Below, piece by piece: positions 44,559-54,734 of a stretch of 64,000 nt of DNA. How positions within the stretch are numbered: position 1 is the stretch's first letter; every line of letters starts with the position of its first letter. The translations under genes were made by a program, and so were the position numbers. Source of the stretch: Pseudomonadota bacterium. Its GTDB lineage: Bacteria > Pseudomonadota > Gammaproteobacteria > Steroidobacterales > Woeseiaceae. Location: positions 41,444 through 105,443 of the forward strand of contig JACZWL010000005.1 in the NCBI GenBank assembly GCA_022572185.1, written 5' to 3'. A model generated the notes under the pieces. It worked only from the letters and a program-made list of their open reading frames with translations. It was not told the origin of the DNA and searched no databases.

Positions 44559-45635
44559 CTAAGGCATTGGGCCCAGGAAGACGCCTGACGACTGGCGAGT
44601 GTTCTTCAGACTTTCATCTTCAGTCTGGTCTTCAGGGGAGGCGCTTTGCCCGGATGGGACGATGCGCCCGGATTCCAAGTCGTTCCCTGCAGCAACTAAC
44701 GATTCACTTTTCTGTGGTGCTTCTGCGAGGCAGAGAGTATCGAGCCTGAGATACCACGAATCGCGCATTCCCAGATGTGCGTAACGTGATTTCAATTCTT
44801 CCTCGTTCTCCAAGGTGTAGAGCGCGGGGTTGTCCCAATACTGCGGGCAAAGGTCCACCAGTCTCTTGCGCATATGCCCGTATAGGAGGACGTCGAAATC
44901 ATTGATGTTCAGGGCCTCGTCCCAGAATTCGTTGACGTGGTCTGCCCAGTCGAATTCTCTCTGAATGATCCAGCCACCGTTCTCCCAACGCACGATGGCC
45001 GGCTTACCCGGAACCACGTCGTCTTCAAACAGGCTGCGATAGAACCGGTGGCCCTCATAATTAGCAACCAGGTCGGCATTCGAAAAAGCGCCGGAAGAGC
45101 CACTTCCGAAGATAGCGCGTTCCGTAAAAACAGATTGCCTGGTGGCTTGTTCCTCCGAACCGTATTTGAGATAACGGCGATAGAACTTGCGGCCCTGTGA
45201 AAAAAAGTGACCGAACTTGTCCGTCCCGATCAGCTGATCGTTAACGCGTATGGTGCTCCCGATGCCAAAAAGAAAGGTAGTGCGAACAGACCAGATCGGC
45301 AGGCCGGCGTAGATGCTGTCATACCTTGTCGTTTCGAGCTTGTCGACTTCCGGCGATTTCATCGCCCAGCGCTCGATCTTGTCTACCCAGTGATGTCCTC
45401 CGAGCGTGTGATAAATATCATCGACAAAGGCCTTCTGATCATGGTCTTTACGCCAGTCGGCGATGATTTCTGCGAGCGTCTCGTTGACTTTCCGATTGAG
45501 TACTTCGGTCGAGTCCGTAATCGGCTGTGATCGGTTATAAAACTGATCCGTTTCGTAGGCTGCTGCCGCGGCAGAGAAAGTTACTGCTGCGCCTGTTACG
45601 GCAATAGCCGCTATTATGTGGTGGAAACCGGTCAC
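44559..45635 (-). CDS. Exported protein of unknown function
   Basis: 358 residues. Signal peptide (IIAAIAVTGAAVTFSAAAAA). A central segment GTDKFGHFFSQGRKFYRRYLKYG carries a D-K-F-x-H-F pattern like that in YfiM/DUF2279-type envelope proteins, and ERAIFGSGSSGAFSNADLVANYEGHRFYR looks conserved. The last 45 residues are Ser/Glu/Pro-rich and probably disordered. It follows a predicted beta-barrel gene by 4 bp, so the two likely act together in the envelope. Confidence 0.7.
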   Translation of the reverse strand: MTGFHHIIAAIAVTGAAVTFSAAAAAYETDQFYNRSQPITDSTEVLNRKVNETLAEIIADWRKDHDQKAFVDDIYHTLGGHHWVDKIERWAMKSPEVDKLETTRYDSIYAGLPIWSVRTTFLFGIGSTIRVNDQLIGTDKFGHFFSQGRKFYRRYLKYGSEEQATRQSVFTERAIFGSGSSGAFSNADLVANYEGHRFYRSLFEDDVVPGKPAIVRWENGGWIIQREFDWADHVNEFWDEALNINDFDVLLYGHMRKRLVDLCPQYWDNPALYTLENEEELKSRYAHLGMRDSWYLRLDTLCLAEAPQKSESLVAAGNDLESGRIVPSGQSASPEDQTEDESLKNTRQSSGVFLGPMP

Positions 45636-45639
45636 TGCC

Positions 45640-46473
45640 TCATTCGAATCTGTAGGTCAGATTTGCGAGTGCGGTGTTCCTGTCACCGCGACCGACTTCC
45701 ACGGTTGCTTCCCAGCTGGCGGAAAACATCGTGTGCAGACCATAACTGAAATTAAAATCCTCCTGCTGAGACAGGTCCACCGCGAAATCAATTGGAATCG
45801 GCGTGCCGGGTCCGAAGGGCCCGAGATCCAGGTTGATGGTTCCGCTGTGTGATTCCTCGGCCTCGATAAAATATCCACCGATCCAGATTTCGGTGTTTTC
45901 AGCGACTGGAAAGCCGAGCCGTGGTTGGATCGTAGTCGCCTCAACGCTGGATTGGAAAGCTCCGCTGAGGCTGGTGTCCGAAAACGTTCCCGTTAGCGAT
46001 GCAAACCAGCGATCGCCGCCGACGGCCAGGACCACTCCGCCGCCGTACACATCTCCGTCATAGGCGATATTCAGCCTCTGGAAATCTGGCGGTAACAGGA
46101 CGCCAGTATTGCTCAGATCGACTGTCGTCCGGCCGTCTATTCGGCCATAGATGCCAAATACATTGAGAAACGGCAACAACCAGACATCGACCTTGAGATC
46201 GACGTTTTCGATCTCGCTGTCGACAACGATGGCAAGCACATTCGTGATAGGTGGTAGCGGGAAGGTCGGTGGCGGGGAGAAGCTCAGACTGTCAATCTGG
46301 TAAGGCTGATCCATGCTGAAGTAATCGATGCCGATCCCGAATGCTCGTGGCAGTTTTCTATCGCCGGCCATTGCTTTGCCGAACAATGGATCGGCCTGAG
46401 CGAAAACCGGCAAAACAAGGATTAGCAGGAGCAGTATATTCTTGATTTTTATCGCAATCCCCCTCGCCTGCAT
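45640..46473 (-). CDS. Predicted outer-membrane beta-barrel protein
   Basis: 277 residues from the ATG at 46473. Signal peptide (IKNILLLLILVLPVFAQA). The rest is alternating amphipathic strands (for example VDVWLLPFLNVFGIYGRIDG, YGGGVVLAVGGDRWFASLTGTFSD) and ends with YRFE, near the usual terminal aromatic. A Pro-rich loop (SPPPTFPLPP) is present. About ten strands are likely. No family is recognised; related proteins are often annotated only as outer-membrane or transporter-like. Operon with the following exported protein. Confidence 0.7.
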   Translation of the reverse strand: MQARGIAIKIKNILLLLILVLPVFAQADPLFGKAMAGDRKLPRAFGIGIDYFSMDQPYQIDSLSFSPPPTFPLPPITNVLAIVVDSEIENVDLKVDVWLLPFLNVFGIYGRIDGRTTVDLSNTGVLLPPDFQRLNIAYDGDVYGGGVVLAVGGDRWFASLTGTFSDTSLSGAFQSSVEATTIQPRLGFPVAENTEIWIGGYFIEAEESHSGTINLDLGPFGPGTPIPIDFAVDLSQQEDFNFSYGLHTMFSASWEATVEVGRGDRNTALANLTYRFE

Positions 46474-46609
46474 GCGGTCGTGACGGGTGCTGTCCTCACC
46501 CGGACACTCGAAATATAACACTCAGACCACAGGGATGCCTGACAGTTGCCACTCAATCCCGGGTTACATAATTCCTCACGCCGCTGCGCCCAGCGGTGAA
46601 ATATTCGGG

Positions 46610-48253
46610 CTAATGGCGCTCAGAAGGGGGTCTGCCGGCAATTAAGGAAATCATGCCCGCGATCAAAAGCACCCAACCGAGCCCGGGCATGGTGTCGAGA
46701 GCAAGAATCAGGGTGCCCGAGATAGTCGCTGTTAACCCTATGGCGAGCAGGAAACGCTGTCTTTGTTGCTGCGCTAACTGCTCACGCAGTAGTTTGAGTT
46801 CCGGCGTGTGCGCTCTTACCTGCAATTTTCCCACGGCAGCCTGATCCGCGAGATGTTTGATTGCTGCCGGTAATTCCCGCAACGCGTCCCGAAGCTGCGG
46901 CAGGTTTTCACGAAGGTCGTCAAGGACCGCTCGCGGACCGACTTGCTCATCCATCCACTGGCGCAGTACCGGATGCGCCGTTTTCCACAAATCAAGCTCG
47001 GGATACAAGTCCCGGCCGAGGCCTTCGATGTTGAGCAGGGTCTTATGCAAGAGCAGCAGCTGCGGCTGGATCTCCATGTCGAAACGCTGTGCTATCCGAA
47101 AAAGACGGATCAAGACCTGTGCGAAGGAAATCTCCGCCAAAGGCTTGTTGAATATCGGCTCGCAGACGGTTCGAACCGCGGTTTCGAGTTCGTCAATGCG
47201 TGTATCAGGCGGTACCCAGCCGGAGTCCAGATGGAGCTTGGCGATTTTGTAATAGTCGCGCTCGAAAAACGCCAGGAAATTACCTGCCAGATATTGCTGA
47301 TCACTTGGGCTCAACGTTCCAACGATGCCGAAGTCCACGGCAGCGTACTTCGGTCGTTCCGGATCATCGACGATCACGAAGATATTTCCGGGGTGCATGT
47401 CCGCATGAAAGAAGTTGTGCCGAAAAACCTGTGTGAAAAAAATCTCCACACCGTTTTCCGCCAGTGTCTGGATATTGGTCCCCGCAGCCCTGAGCGCCTT
47501 CATGTCGCTGATAGGGATGCCATAAACCCTTTCCTGAACGAGAATTTCGGGCCGGCAGAAATCCCAGTAAATCTCCGGGACATAAAGCATGTCAGAATCC
47601 TTAAAATTTCGCCTTAGCTGCGCTGCGTTCGCACCTTCGCGCATCAGGTCGAGTTCATCGATGACGGTTTTTTCGTACTCGGCAACCAACTCGAGGGGAC
47701 GAAGGCGCTTGCTGTTCTCCCAGTACTTGTTCGCGAGGCCCGCAATGGCGTACAGAACATCGAGGTCTTGTTCTATCTGATCGCGGACACCCGGGCGCAA
47801 CAGCTTGACGATGACCTCGGTGCCGTCCTCCAGTGCCGCGGTATGTACTTGCGCGATCGATGCTGCGGCGAGCGGTTCAAAGTCGAAGCGGGCGAATACT
47901 TCATCGACGGGTTTGCCGTATGTCGCGCTAAGAATAGCGACAGCCTCTTCCGCCGGAAACGGCGGTACCCGGTCCTGCAGCTTGGCCAGCTCATCGGCAA
48001 CATCACGGGGCAGCAAGTCCCTCCGGGTCGAAACTGCCTGGCCGAACTTGACGAAGATGGGGCCGAGTTCTACAAGTGCGAGCCGTATTCTCTCGCCCAG
48101 CGGGGCGGACCGGTCACTTGTTCGTGGAAAGAGATAAAAGAAGAATCGCAACGGCCGCAGGATATGGGTCGCCGTGATGATCTCGTCCAGGCCGTGACGA
48201 ACCAGAACACGCTGGATACTCAGGAGTCTGAGTAGTGTGCGTATCCGTCGCAT
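46610..48253 (-). CDS. ubiB: Ubiquinone biosynthesis protein UbiB (ADCK-like kinase/ATPase)
   Basis: 547 residues. ABC1/ADCK signature: the Ala-rich KxGQ motif is seen as FVKFGQAVSTRRDLLP, then AAASIAQVHTA, VIVKLLRPGV, FFHADMHPGNIFV and VDFGIVGTL. Two C-terminal membrane helices anchor it (ALLAIGLT-type and WVLLIAGMISLIAG). It supports ubiquinone synthesis as a lipid-binding ATPase. Third gene of ubiE-ubiJ-ubiB, as in E. coli. Confidence 0.96.
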   Translation of the reverse strand: MRRIRTLLRLLSIQRVLVRHGLDEIITATHILRPLRFFFYLFPRTSDRSAPLGERIRLALVELGPIFVKFGQAVSTRRDLLPRDVADELAKLQDRVPPFPAEEAVAILSATYGKPVDEVFARFDFEPLAAASIAQVHTAALEDGTEVIVKLLRPGVRDQIEQDLDVLYAIAGLANKYWENSKRLRPLELVAEYEKTVIDELDLMREGANAAQLRRNFKDSDMLYVPEIYWDFCRPEILVQERVYGIPISDMKALRAAGTNIQTLAENGVEIFFTQVFRHNFFHADMHPGNIFVIVDDPERPKYAAVDFGIVGTLSPSDQQYLAGNFLAFFERDYYKIAKLHLDSGWVPPDTRIDELETAVRTVCEPIFNKPLAEISFAQVLIRLFRIAQRFDMEIQPQLLLLHKTLLNIEGLGRDLYPELDLWKTAHPVLRQWMDEQVGPRAVLDDLRENLPQLRDALRELPAAIKHLADQAAVGKLQVRAHTPELKLLREQLAQQQRQRFLLAIGLTATISGTLILALDTMPGLGWVLLIAGMISLIAGRPPSERH

Positions 48254-48261
48254 AAAGCTGG

Positions 48262-48888
48262 CTAGTGCTCTTTTGGCCGCTTCGCGGCCGGGCTTTCGGC
48301 GCGGCTCAAACGCGCTTCAAATCTCGCGACATCGTCGCGCAGCGCATCGACATTCCGGGCAAATGATTCGACTTCATACCGGCTCGGCAGGTCACGCCGC
48401 TCTTCCTGAAGATACTCGCTGATGTTTTGCCGCAGCGTCGAGCCCGCTTCTCTGCTCCACTTGCCAACGCTTCTTGCGACCTCACCGAGTTGGTGAGCAG
48501 CAACGTCTCCGATGATGCCCGACAGCTCCTCTTCGATATCCGGCTTTCCATAGCCGAGCAGTTTCTGAAATCCCTGTGCGACTTCCGCGTCCCCGGTCAA
48601 CTCGAGGGAACCGTCGCGAATGGCTTCTTCTCCCGTCGTACCTGCAAATCGCGCCAGCGTCAGGATGGAGCCGGCGATAATGACATCGGGCTCGCCGTCG
48701 AAGTCACCGAAGAGCACGATCTCGTCGGGGCAAACGCAAAAATACATCGCGAGGGCCGTATCCTTTACCCTTACTGCTATCACTTTGCCGTCGAGTTCCT
48801 CGCAGAGTTCCCGGGCCGGCGTCGTCGCCCTGATTTGCCTGTTTACAAATGTCGTCAGGGGTTTGAATAATGTTTCGAGCGCATCCAT
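48262..48888 (-). CDS. ubiJ: Ubiquinone biosynthesis accessory factor UbiJ (SCP2 domain)
   Basis: 208 residues. N-terminal SCP2-type lipid-binding domain (about 1-110: VIAVRVKDTALAMYFCVCPDEIVL, GSLELTGDAEVAQGFQKLL), then a helical C-terminal part with a final coiled coil (YEVESFARNVDALRDDVARFEARLSRAE). UbiJ binds ubiquinone intermediates in the Ubi metabolon. The start ATG overlaps the ubiE stop as TGATG, so translation is coupled. Confidence 0.93.
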   Translation of the reverse strand: MDALETLFKPLTTFVNRQIRATTPARELCEELDGKVIAVRVKDTALAMYFCVCPDEIVLFGDFDGEPDVIIAGSILTLARFAGTTGEEAIRDGSLELTGDAEVAQGFQKLLGYGKPDIEEELSGIIGDVAAHQLGEVARSVGKWSREAGSTLRQNISEYLQEERRDLPSRYEVESFARNVDALRDDVARFEARLSRAESPAAKRPKEH

Positions 48889-49637
48889 CAAATCCGGTAT
48901 CCAATATGTAATGCCACGATTCCGCCGGCAAGATTGTGGTAACGGCAGCGCTCGAAGCCGGCCTCCTCCATCATCCTCAATAATTCATCCTGGTCCGGGT
49001 GCATGCGTATGGACTCGGCCAGGTACCGGTAGCTGGACTCGTCATCTGCTACCAGTTTGCCCAATCGGGGGATCACTTCGAATGAATAAAAGTCATACAT
49101 AGGCTTGATCACATCTGCCGGTTTGGAAAATTCGAGAATCAAAATCTTGCCGCCTGGCCTCAGCACACGCAGCATCGATGCCAGTGCAGCGTCCTTATTG
49201 GTCACGTTTCTCAATCCGAAGGAGATTGTGATGCAGTCAAAACTGCCGGAAGCGAAAGGCAGCTTTTCGGCGTCAACCTGGGCCACCGAAAGATTACCGG
49301 CAACACCCGCATCTATGAGGCGGCTCCTGCCCTCGCGAAGCATGTTCGCATTAATGTCGGCGAGCACGACATGTCCCCGATCGCCCACTTTGCCGGCAAA
49401 GACCTTTGCCAGGTCGCCGGTGCCGCCCGCGAGATCCAGCACGGATTGACCGCGGCGCACGCCGGCCTGCTCTATCGTAAAGCGCTTCCACAACCTGTGA
49501 AGACCGCCGGACATCAGGTCGTTCATGATGTTGTAACGGCCGGCAACGGAATCAAACACGCCTTTGACCCTGCGTGCCTTATCTTCGAGTGGAACGGCCT
49601 CGTAGCCGAAATGCGTGCTGCGTGCTTCTTCTGTCAT
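48888..49637 (-). CDS. ubiE: Demethylmenaquinone/ubiquinone C-methyltransferase UbiE
   Basis: 249 residues from the ATG at 49637. UbiE marks: [39 protein letters not shown] motif [30 protein letters not shown] and [13 protein letters not shown]. It methylates the ring of demethylmenaquinone and a ubiquinone precursor. A longer start at 49781 overlaps the DUF971 gene and is rejected. Confidence 0.97.
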   Translation of the reverse strand: MTEEARSTHFGYEAVPLEDKARRVKGVFDSVAGRYNIMNDLMSGGLHRLWKRFTIEQAGVRRGQSVLDLAGGTGDLAKVFAGKVGDRGHVVLADINANMLREGRSRLIDAGVAGNLSVAQVDAEKLPFASGSFDCITISFGLRNVTNKDAALASMLRVLRPGGKILILEFSKPADVIKPMYDFYSFEVIPRLGKLVADDESSYRYLAESIRMHPDQDELLRMMEEAGFERCRYHNLAGGIVALHIGYRI

Positions 49638-49641
49638 TATT

Positions 49642-50010
49642 CTAATTGGTTGCTGGATCATGGCGAGCATAACCCGCTGATTTAAGCCGGTCGAGGTAGT
49701 CCTGCCAATATTCCGCTTGTTGCGCGCCCAGTTCGTACAGGTATTTCCACGTATAAAGACCGGTGTCGTGGCCGTCATCAAAAATGAGCCGCACCGCGTA
49801 AAGCCCGATTGCTTCGATTGACGTTACCCGGACATTTTCTTTTCCGGTTTGCAGTACCCCCGGCCCGGGGCCATGACCTTGCACTTCGGCAGATGGTGAA
49901 AAGACACGTAGGTACTCGAACGGAAGATCAAAGGATTTCCCGTCATCAAACTGCACGGCAATCAGACCCGATACTTTACGAAGTTTTATCTCGACAGGAG
50001 TGGCACTCAT
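49642..50010 (-). CDS. DUF971 family protein
   Basis: 122 residues. The fold of the N-terminal domain of gamma-butyrobetaine hydroxylase, as a stand-alone protein: [43 protein letters not shown] and [23 protein letters not shown]. Stand-alone versions are often found between hslU and ubiE in gammaproteobacteria, as here. Linked to Fe-S or metal handling only by association; function not set. Confidence 0.9.
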   Translation of the reverse strand: MSATPVEIKLRKVSGLIAVQFDDGKSFDLPFEYLRVFSPSAEVQGHGPGPGVLQTGKENVRVTSIEAIGLYAVRLIFDDGHDTGLYTWKYLYELGAQQAEYWQDYLDRLKSAGYARHDPATN

Positions 50011-50058
50011 CGTGTTATTTTACCGGTGTTCGAATAAGTCCTCAGGCCACCGCACTCT

Positions 50059-51399
50059 CTAAAGAATATAACGGCTGAGATCCTCATCTTGCGAAAGTTC
50101 GGCAAGATGGTCATCAACATAACCGGCGTTTATCTGCACATGCGACCCGCTCTTGTCCGAGGCCTCGAACGATACAGTCTCGAGCAGTCGCTCCATGACG
50201 GTATGCAGTCGTCGGGCGCCGATATTCTCCGTAATTTCGTTGACATGATAGGCGACTTCGGCGATTCGTCGAACACCGCTCTCGACAAACTCCAGGCTGA
50301 CATCCTCGGTGGAAAGCAGCGCTTTGTATTGCGATGTCAGAGACGCGTCCGGTTCCGTCAGGATGCGAACGAAGTCTTCGGTCGTGAGCGACTTCAGCTC
50401 CACGCGAATGGGAAACCGGCCCTGTAATTCGGGAATCAGGTCAGATGGCTTGCAGACATTAAAAGCACCCGAGGCGATGAAAAGAATGTGATCGGTCTTG
50501 ACCATGCCGTACTTGGTGTTGACCGTTGAGCCTTCTACCAGTGGCAGCAGATCCCGTTGCACGCCCTCGCGGGAAACATCCGCGCCCATCGTTTCTGTGC
50601 GCCGGGCCACTTTGTCGAGCTCATCGAGAAATACGATGCCGTGTTGCTCGACCGCTTCAAGCGCTCGCGACTTGATATCTTCCTCATCGAGCATTTTTGC
50701 GGCTTCTTCGTCCGTCAGAAGCTTCAATGCTGCCGTGACCTTGAGTTTCTTTGTCTTCTGCCGCCCGCCCGCCAAATTCTGAAACATGCCCTGAAGCTGG
50801 CTCGTCATCTCTTCCATTCCCGGCGGCGCCATTATTTCGACACCCATCGCCATTGCCTGAATATCGATCTCTATTTCCTTGTCGTCGAGCTTGCCCTCAC
50901 GAAGCATCTTGCGGAACTTCTGTCGAGTGTCGCTGTTGTCATGTGCGTCGTCACCGTCGGCAGTAAATCCAACGCTGCGAGCAGGTCCCGGTAACAGGGC
51001 ATCGAGAACTCGATCCTCGGCAGCGTCCTCAGCACGGCGGCTTACTTTGACCATCGCTGCTTCGCGCGTCAGCTTGACCGAAACATCCATGAGATCGCGG
51101 ATGATGCTGTCGACCTCGCGGCCGACATAGCCGACCTCAGTAAATTTGGTCGCTTCTACTTTGATAAAAGGGGCTTTCGCGAGTTTCGCGAGCCGGCGGG
51201 ATATCTCTGTTTTGCCGACGCCGGTCGGGCCAATCATCAGAATATTCTTGGGCGTAATTTCACTGCGCAGCGGTTCGTCCACCAGCACGCGGCGCCAGCG
51301 GTTTCTGAGGGCGATTGCGACTGCGCGCTTGGCTTCGTCCTGGCCAACGATGTGTTTGTCCAGTTCCTGGACGATTTCTCTGGGTGTCATTTGTGACAT
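50059..51399 (-). CDS. hslU: HslU ATPase of the HslVU protease
   Basis: 446 residues. AAA+ unfoldase: [34 protein letters not shown], Walker [11 protein letters not shown], Walker [11 protein letters not shown], the pore motif VGYVGREV, and a C-terminal tail ending LSRYIL that docks into HslV. It feeds unfolded proteins into the HslV chamber. It follows hslV by 35 bp; heat-shock control by the sigma-32 encoded at 25617 is expected from the family. Confidence 0.97.
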   Translation of the reverse strand: MSQMTPREIVQELDKHIVGQDEAKRAVAIALRNRWRRVLVDEPLRSEITPKNILMIGPTGVGKTEISRRLAKLAKAPFIKVEATKFTEVGYVGREVDSIIRDLMDVSVKLTREAAMVKVSRRAEDAAEDRVLDALLPGPARSVGFTADGDDAHDNSDTRQKFRKMLREGKLDDKEIEIDIQAMAMGVEIMAPPGMEEMTSQLQGMFQNLAGGRQKTKKLKVTAALKLLTDEEAAKMLDEEDIKSRALEAVEQHGIVFLDELDKVARRTETMGADVSREGVQRDLLPLVEGSTVNTKYGMVKTDHILFIASGAFNVCKPSDLIPELQGRFPIRVELKSLTTEDFVRILTEPDASLTSQYKALLSTEDVSLEFVESGVRRIAEVAYHVNEITENIGARRLHTVMERLLETVSFEASDKSGSHVQINAGYVDDHLAELSQDEDLSRYIL

Positions 51400-51434
51400 T
51401 TGCTTCTTTCCGCTTGGGGCCGGAGGCTATCGGT

Positions 51435-51977
51435 TCATGACTTTGCGGGCAGTTCCTCGATTTGGATGTTCTGGTTCGTGAAGACGCAGATATCGGCCGC
51501 AATTTTCAGCGATTGCTCGACAATGCTGCGGGCATCGAGCTTGGTGTGTTTCAGGAGGGCAAGCGCTGCTGCCTGTGCGTATGGCCCACCGGAGCCGATC
51601 GCCATGAGATCGTGTTCGGGCTCGATGACGTCACCGTTGCCGGAGATGACGAACGACTTCTCATTATCCGCAACGCAGAGAAGTGCCTCGAGGCGCCGCA
51701 GCCTGCGGTCGCTGCGCCAGTCCTTGGCGAGCTCGATGGCTGCCCGCGTGAGGTTTCCATACTGCTCCAGTTTGCTCTCGAAGAGTTCAAACAGCGTAAA
51801 AGCGTCAGCCGTGCCGCCGGCGAATCCCGCGATGACCCGGCTGTCCGCCAACTGGCGTACCTTACGGGCATTGCCCTTCATGATCGTGTTGCCCATGCTG
51901 ACCTGGCCGTCGCCGCCAACGGCTACGGCACCATCACGGCGCACTGAGACGATAGTTGTCCCGCGAAATTGTTCCAT
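51435..51977 (-). CDS. hslV: HslV protease subunit
   Basis: 180 residues from the ATG at 51977. The catalytic Thr lies after a short propeptide (MEQFRG then TTIVSVRR), which must be removed to free Thr7. [39 protein letters not shown] and the [14 protein letters not shown] loop are typical. It forms the two stacked hexamers of the peptidase. Confidence 0.96.
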   Translation of the reverse strand: MEQFRGTTIVSVRRDGAVAVGGDGQVSMGNTIMKGNARKVRQLADSRVIAGFAGGTADAFTLFELFESKLEQYGNLTRAAIELAKDWRSDRRLRRLEALLCVADNEKSFVISGNGDVIEPEHDLMAIGSGGPYAQAAALALLKHTKLDARSIVEQSLKIAADICVFTNQNIQIEELPAKS

Positions 51978-52032
51978 TAGCTGATTTTTCCTACCTGTTA
52001 ATCGCCCGTCCTGACGGGCGACTTTATAAACA

Positions 52033-52947
52033 TCAGGCTTTGTCGTCTGCCTTTCTTCGCGCCCGCGGATGAGTCTTGTCGTATATCTGGGCGAGGTGCT
52101 GGAAGTCAAGGTGCGTATATACCTGGGTCGTGCTTATATTTGCGTGGCCCAGCAGTTCCTGGACACCGCGCAGATCATGGCTCGATTCAAGCAGATGCGT
52201 TGCGAAGGAGTGCCGGAACAGGTGCGGATAAACCCGCACATCGATGCCCTGCCGCCGTGCCCAGTAGCTGACCCGGGACTGCACCGAGCGGCCGCTCAGG
52301 CGATTCCCCTGCTTGCTGACAAACAAGGCCCTTTCTTCGCCCGGGGCAAACTGCCCGCGTAGTTTGAGCCAATCGGATACGGCGCGGCGCGCATGACGTC
52401 CTACCGGGACGATCCTGTCTTTGCTGCCTTTGCCGGTGACGCGAACTGTCTGGTCCGCCAGATCGACATCGCCGAGATCGAGGCCGGTCAGTTCGGCAAG
52501 CCTGAGACCGGACGAATACAAGAGCTCCAGGATTGCGCGGTCACGGGCGACGATCGGTCCGTCTCCCGTAATCTCGACAAGCTTTGCCATGCGGTCCACG
52601 TCCAGGTTCCCGGGCAGGCGTTTGCCTGACTTCGGTGCGCTGACCGCAACCACGGGGTTCTTTTTTACGTGCTTTTCACGGACCAGATACCGGTAAAAAG
52701 TACGTGCGGCCGACAAGCGGCGTTGAATGCTGCGCGCGCTCAGTCCTTTGCGGTAGCAAGCGGCCGCAAAGGAACGGACATGCTCACTATCGAGATTACT
52801 CCAGCCTGACAGGTCGTATTGATCGCAATACTCTGCAAGGGCTTTGAGATCTCGTCGATAGTGTTTGCAGGTCAGACCGGACAAGCGGCGCTCGAACTCG
52901 AGATGCCGGATAAATTTATCTATCCAGTCGTATTCGTTTTGGTTCAT
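52033..52947 (-). CDS. xerC: Tyrosine recombinase XerC
   Basis: 304 residues. SAM-like N domain ([23 protein letters not shown]) and catalytic domain with Arg in [10 protein letters not shown], Lys in [24 protein letters not shown] (HxxR), [12 protein letters not shown] with the final His and nucleophile Tyr. With XerD it resolves chromosome dimers at dif. It sits in the dapF-DUF484-xerC block, the usual context, so it is not an integrase of a mobile element. Confidence 0.96.
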   Translation of the reverse strand: MNQNEYDWIDKFIRHLEFERRLSGLTCKHYRRDLKALAEYCDQYDLSGWSNLDSEHVRSFAAACYRKGLSARSIQRRLSAARTFYRYLVREKHVKKNPVVAVSAPKSGKRLPGNLDVDRMAKLVEITGDGPIVARDRAILELLYSSGLRLAELTGLDLGDVDLADQTVRVTGKGSKDRIVPVGRHARRAVSDWLKLRGQFAPGEERALFVSKQGNRLSGRSVQSRVSYWARRQGIDVRVYPHLFRHSFATHLLESSHDLRGVQELLGHANISTTQVYTHLDFQHLAQIYDKTHPRARRKADDKA

Positions 52948-52975
52948 GGGGCCGGGCCTGCCGGTGTCGTCTTTA

Positions 52976-53680
52976 CTAGAAGCGCTTCAGCGCCTCCGCG
53001 ACAAGATCGCCAAGCCGTGACAGGAAATCCATGCTCATACCGGGGTGAAAACGGTTTGCGTCTGCGCTGCCGATCGCAAGGAAGCCTATTTCTGATTTCT
53101 TGCCAAGGGGCACGAGCGCCGCAGAGCCGACCTCATCCGTTTCGTGGCCAAAGAGAAAGTCCCTCTGGGAGTCCCGGACCTGACCGCAGCGCGGGCTGCT
53201 GCCTTTCAAGAAGGTTGCAAATGATTTGAGTGATTCGGCGTCCCGCTCGATCGGCTTGAAGAAGCGGCCGACTGCTACGTCGCCGAATACTGCCGGGTCG
53301 CCAAACAGCACGAGAATCGACAGGTCGGCGTCAAAACCGGCGCGAAGCGCGGTCTCGATTACCACCAGTGTTTCGCCAAAGTCTTTGGCTGCCATCAGTC
53401 GCAGCGTCAGCTGATGCATCTTCGCGCCAAGCGCATCATTTGCCCGTGCGACGTCAATGAGTTCCTTGAGTTTACGCTCCAGCTTCAGGTCTTTTTGCCG
53501 CAGAACCGAAACCTGGCGCTCGACGAGCGAGATCGCGCTGCCGGAAACATGCGGGAGGCGCAAGGAACCCAGCAATTCGCCGTTGCGCTCGAAAAAATCC
53601 GGATTTGCTTCCAGATAATCGTGTACGGCGTGTTCCGACAGATCTTCTTCAACGAACTCCGGTTTTCGCTGTGTACTCAT
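52976..53680 (-). CDS. DUF484 family protein (GAF-like)
   Basis: 234 residues. N-terminal helix region (FVEEDLSEHAVHDYLEANPDFFERNGELLGSLRLPH), a coiled coil (VSVLRQKDLKLERKLKELIDVARAND) and a GAF-like domain ending in GFLAIGSADANRFHPGMSMDFLSRLGDLV. This is the DUF484 protein always found between dapF and xerC. It overlaps dapF by four bases. Function not established. Confidence 0.94.
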   Translation of the reverse strand: MSTQRKPEFVEEDLSEHAVHDYLEANPDFFERNGELLGSLRLPHVSGSAISLVERQVSVLRQKDLKLERKLKELIDVARANDALGAKMHQLTLRLMAAKDFGETLVVIETALRAGFDADLSILVLFGDPAVFGDVAVGRFFKPIERDAESLKSFATFLKGSSPRCGQVRDSQRDFLFGHETDEVGSAALVPLGKKSEIGFLAIGSADANRFHPGMSMDFLSRLGDLVAEALKRF

Positions 53681-54507
53681 AAATCCAGGATTCCTTCGTA
53701 GCTCAGTTCTGCATTGCCGGATAGCCAGACCGCCGCCGACTCGCCCGGCCAGCTTACCATGAGTTGGCCGCCGGGCAGGTTTACCTCAACGTCTTCGTCC
53801 AGCTTGCCGAGAACGCGGCCCGCCACGACCGCAGCACAGGCACCGGTGCCGCAAGCCATCGTTTCGCCTACGCCACGCTCATGCACGCGGAGGTCAATCT
53901 GGCTGCGATTCCTGATAGCCATGAAGCCGACATTTGTGCCGCTCGGAAATCTTTCGTGGGTCTCGATGAGTGGGCCGAGAGTCTGAATGTCGGCATCGGC
54001 GACCCGGTCCACCTGTAGTACACAATGCGGATTGCCCATGGCAAGCACCGACACACTCAAGGCGTCTTCACCGGCTTGCAACGGGTAGACAGCTGCCCTT
54101 CTATCGGCAATGAACGGAACTTTGGCTGGTTCGAGTTCCGGCCGTCCCATGCACGCGGCCACTGAGTTCTCACCGAGAATTCGCACCGGGACCGGACCGG
54201 CCGGGCTGCCAAGCGTAAAGTCGCTTTTCTGCCCGGGGTCGCGAGAGATCACCCAGGCAACGCAACGAACGCCGTTGCCGCACTGTTCGACTTCACTGCC
54301 ATCCGCGTTGAACACACGGTAGTACGCAAGGCTGTCGGCGTCGCGGGGCGGGCCAATCCACATCAGCTGATCGAAGCCGACACCCGTGCGGCGGTCAGCG
54401 AGGCGCCGGATATTTTCGGGCGCAAGTACTTCTTGCTCTCCCTTGCGTTGATCGACGACCAGAAAATCATTGCCGGCGCCGTGCATTTTCCGAAATGAGA
54501 GCTGCAT
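53677..54507 (-). CDS. dapF: Diaminopimelate epimerase
   Basis: 276 residues. Both catalytic Cys are present: ADGSEVEQCGNGVRCVA and GVGETMACGTGACAAVVAG. The N-terminal FRKMHGAGNDFLVVDQR and NPHCVLQVD are also typical. It interconverts LL- and meso-diaminopimelate for lysine and peptidoglycan. lysA, often upstream, is not in this window. Confidence 0.97.
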   Translation of the reverse strand: MQLSFRKMHGAGNDFLVVDQRKGEQEVLAPENIRRLADRRTGVGFDQLMWIGPPRDADSLAYYRVFNADGSEVEQCGNGVRCVAWVISRDPGQKSDFTLGSPAGPVPVRILGENSVAACMGRPELEPAKVPFIADRRAAVYPLQAGEDALSVSVLAMGNPHCVLQVDRVADADIQTLGPLIETHERFPSGTNVGFMAIRNRSQIDLRVHERGVGETMACGTGACAAVVAGRVLGKLDEDVEVNLPGGQLMVSWPGESAAVWLSGNAELSYEGILDL

Positions 54508-54734
54508 CCGCGGAGTTTAACAGGACGTTTGCGGAACATGGATTGCCGATCCGGTGCTACCTTGAATCGGCAGCTTGGTCGTGCGAACAAGGGTTTTTCC
54601 AGGGCATGATGTGGATGGACTTTTGTCGTCGGCACCGGTAGTTTACATAAACAAAAATACAGGAGTCTGCGCGGCAGGGTTGCTCTCGGTCGTGCAGGCT
54701 TTATAACACCTCAAATTCACTCCGGGGACAAAAA

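Noticed and set aside
52033..52947. Tyrosine recombinase as an integrase of a mobile element
   Set aside because: Context with DUF484, dapF and hslVU plus typical XerC length and motifs mark it as the housekeeping dimer-resolution enzyme.
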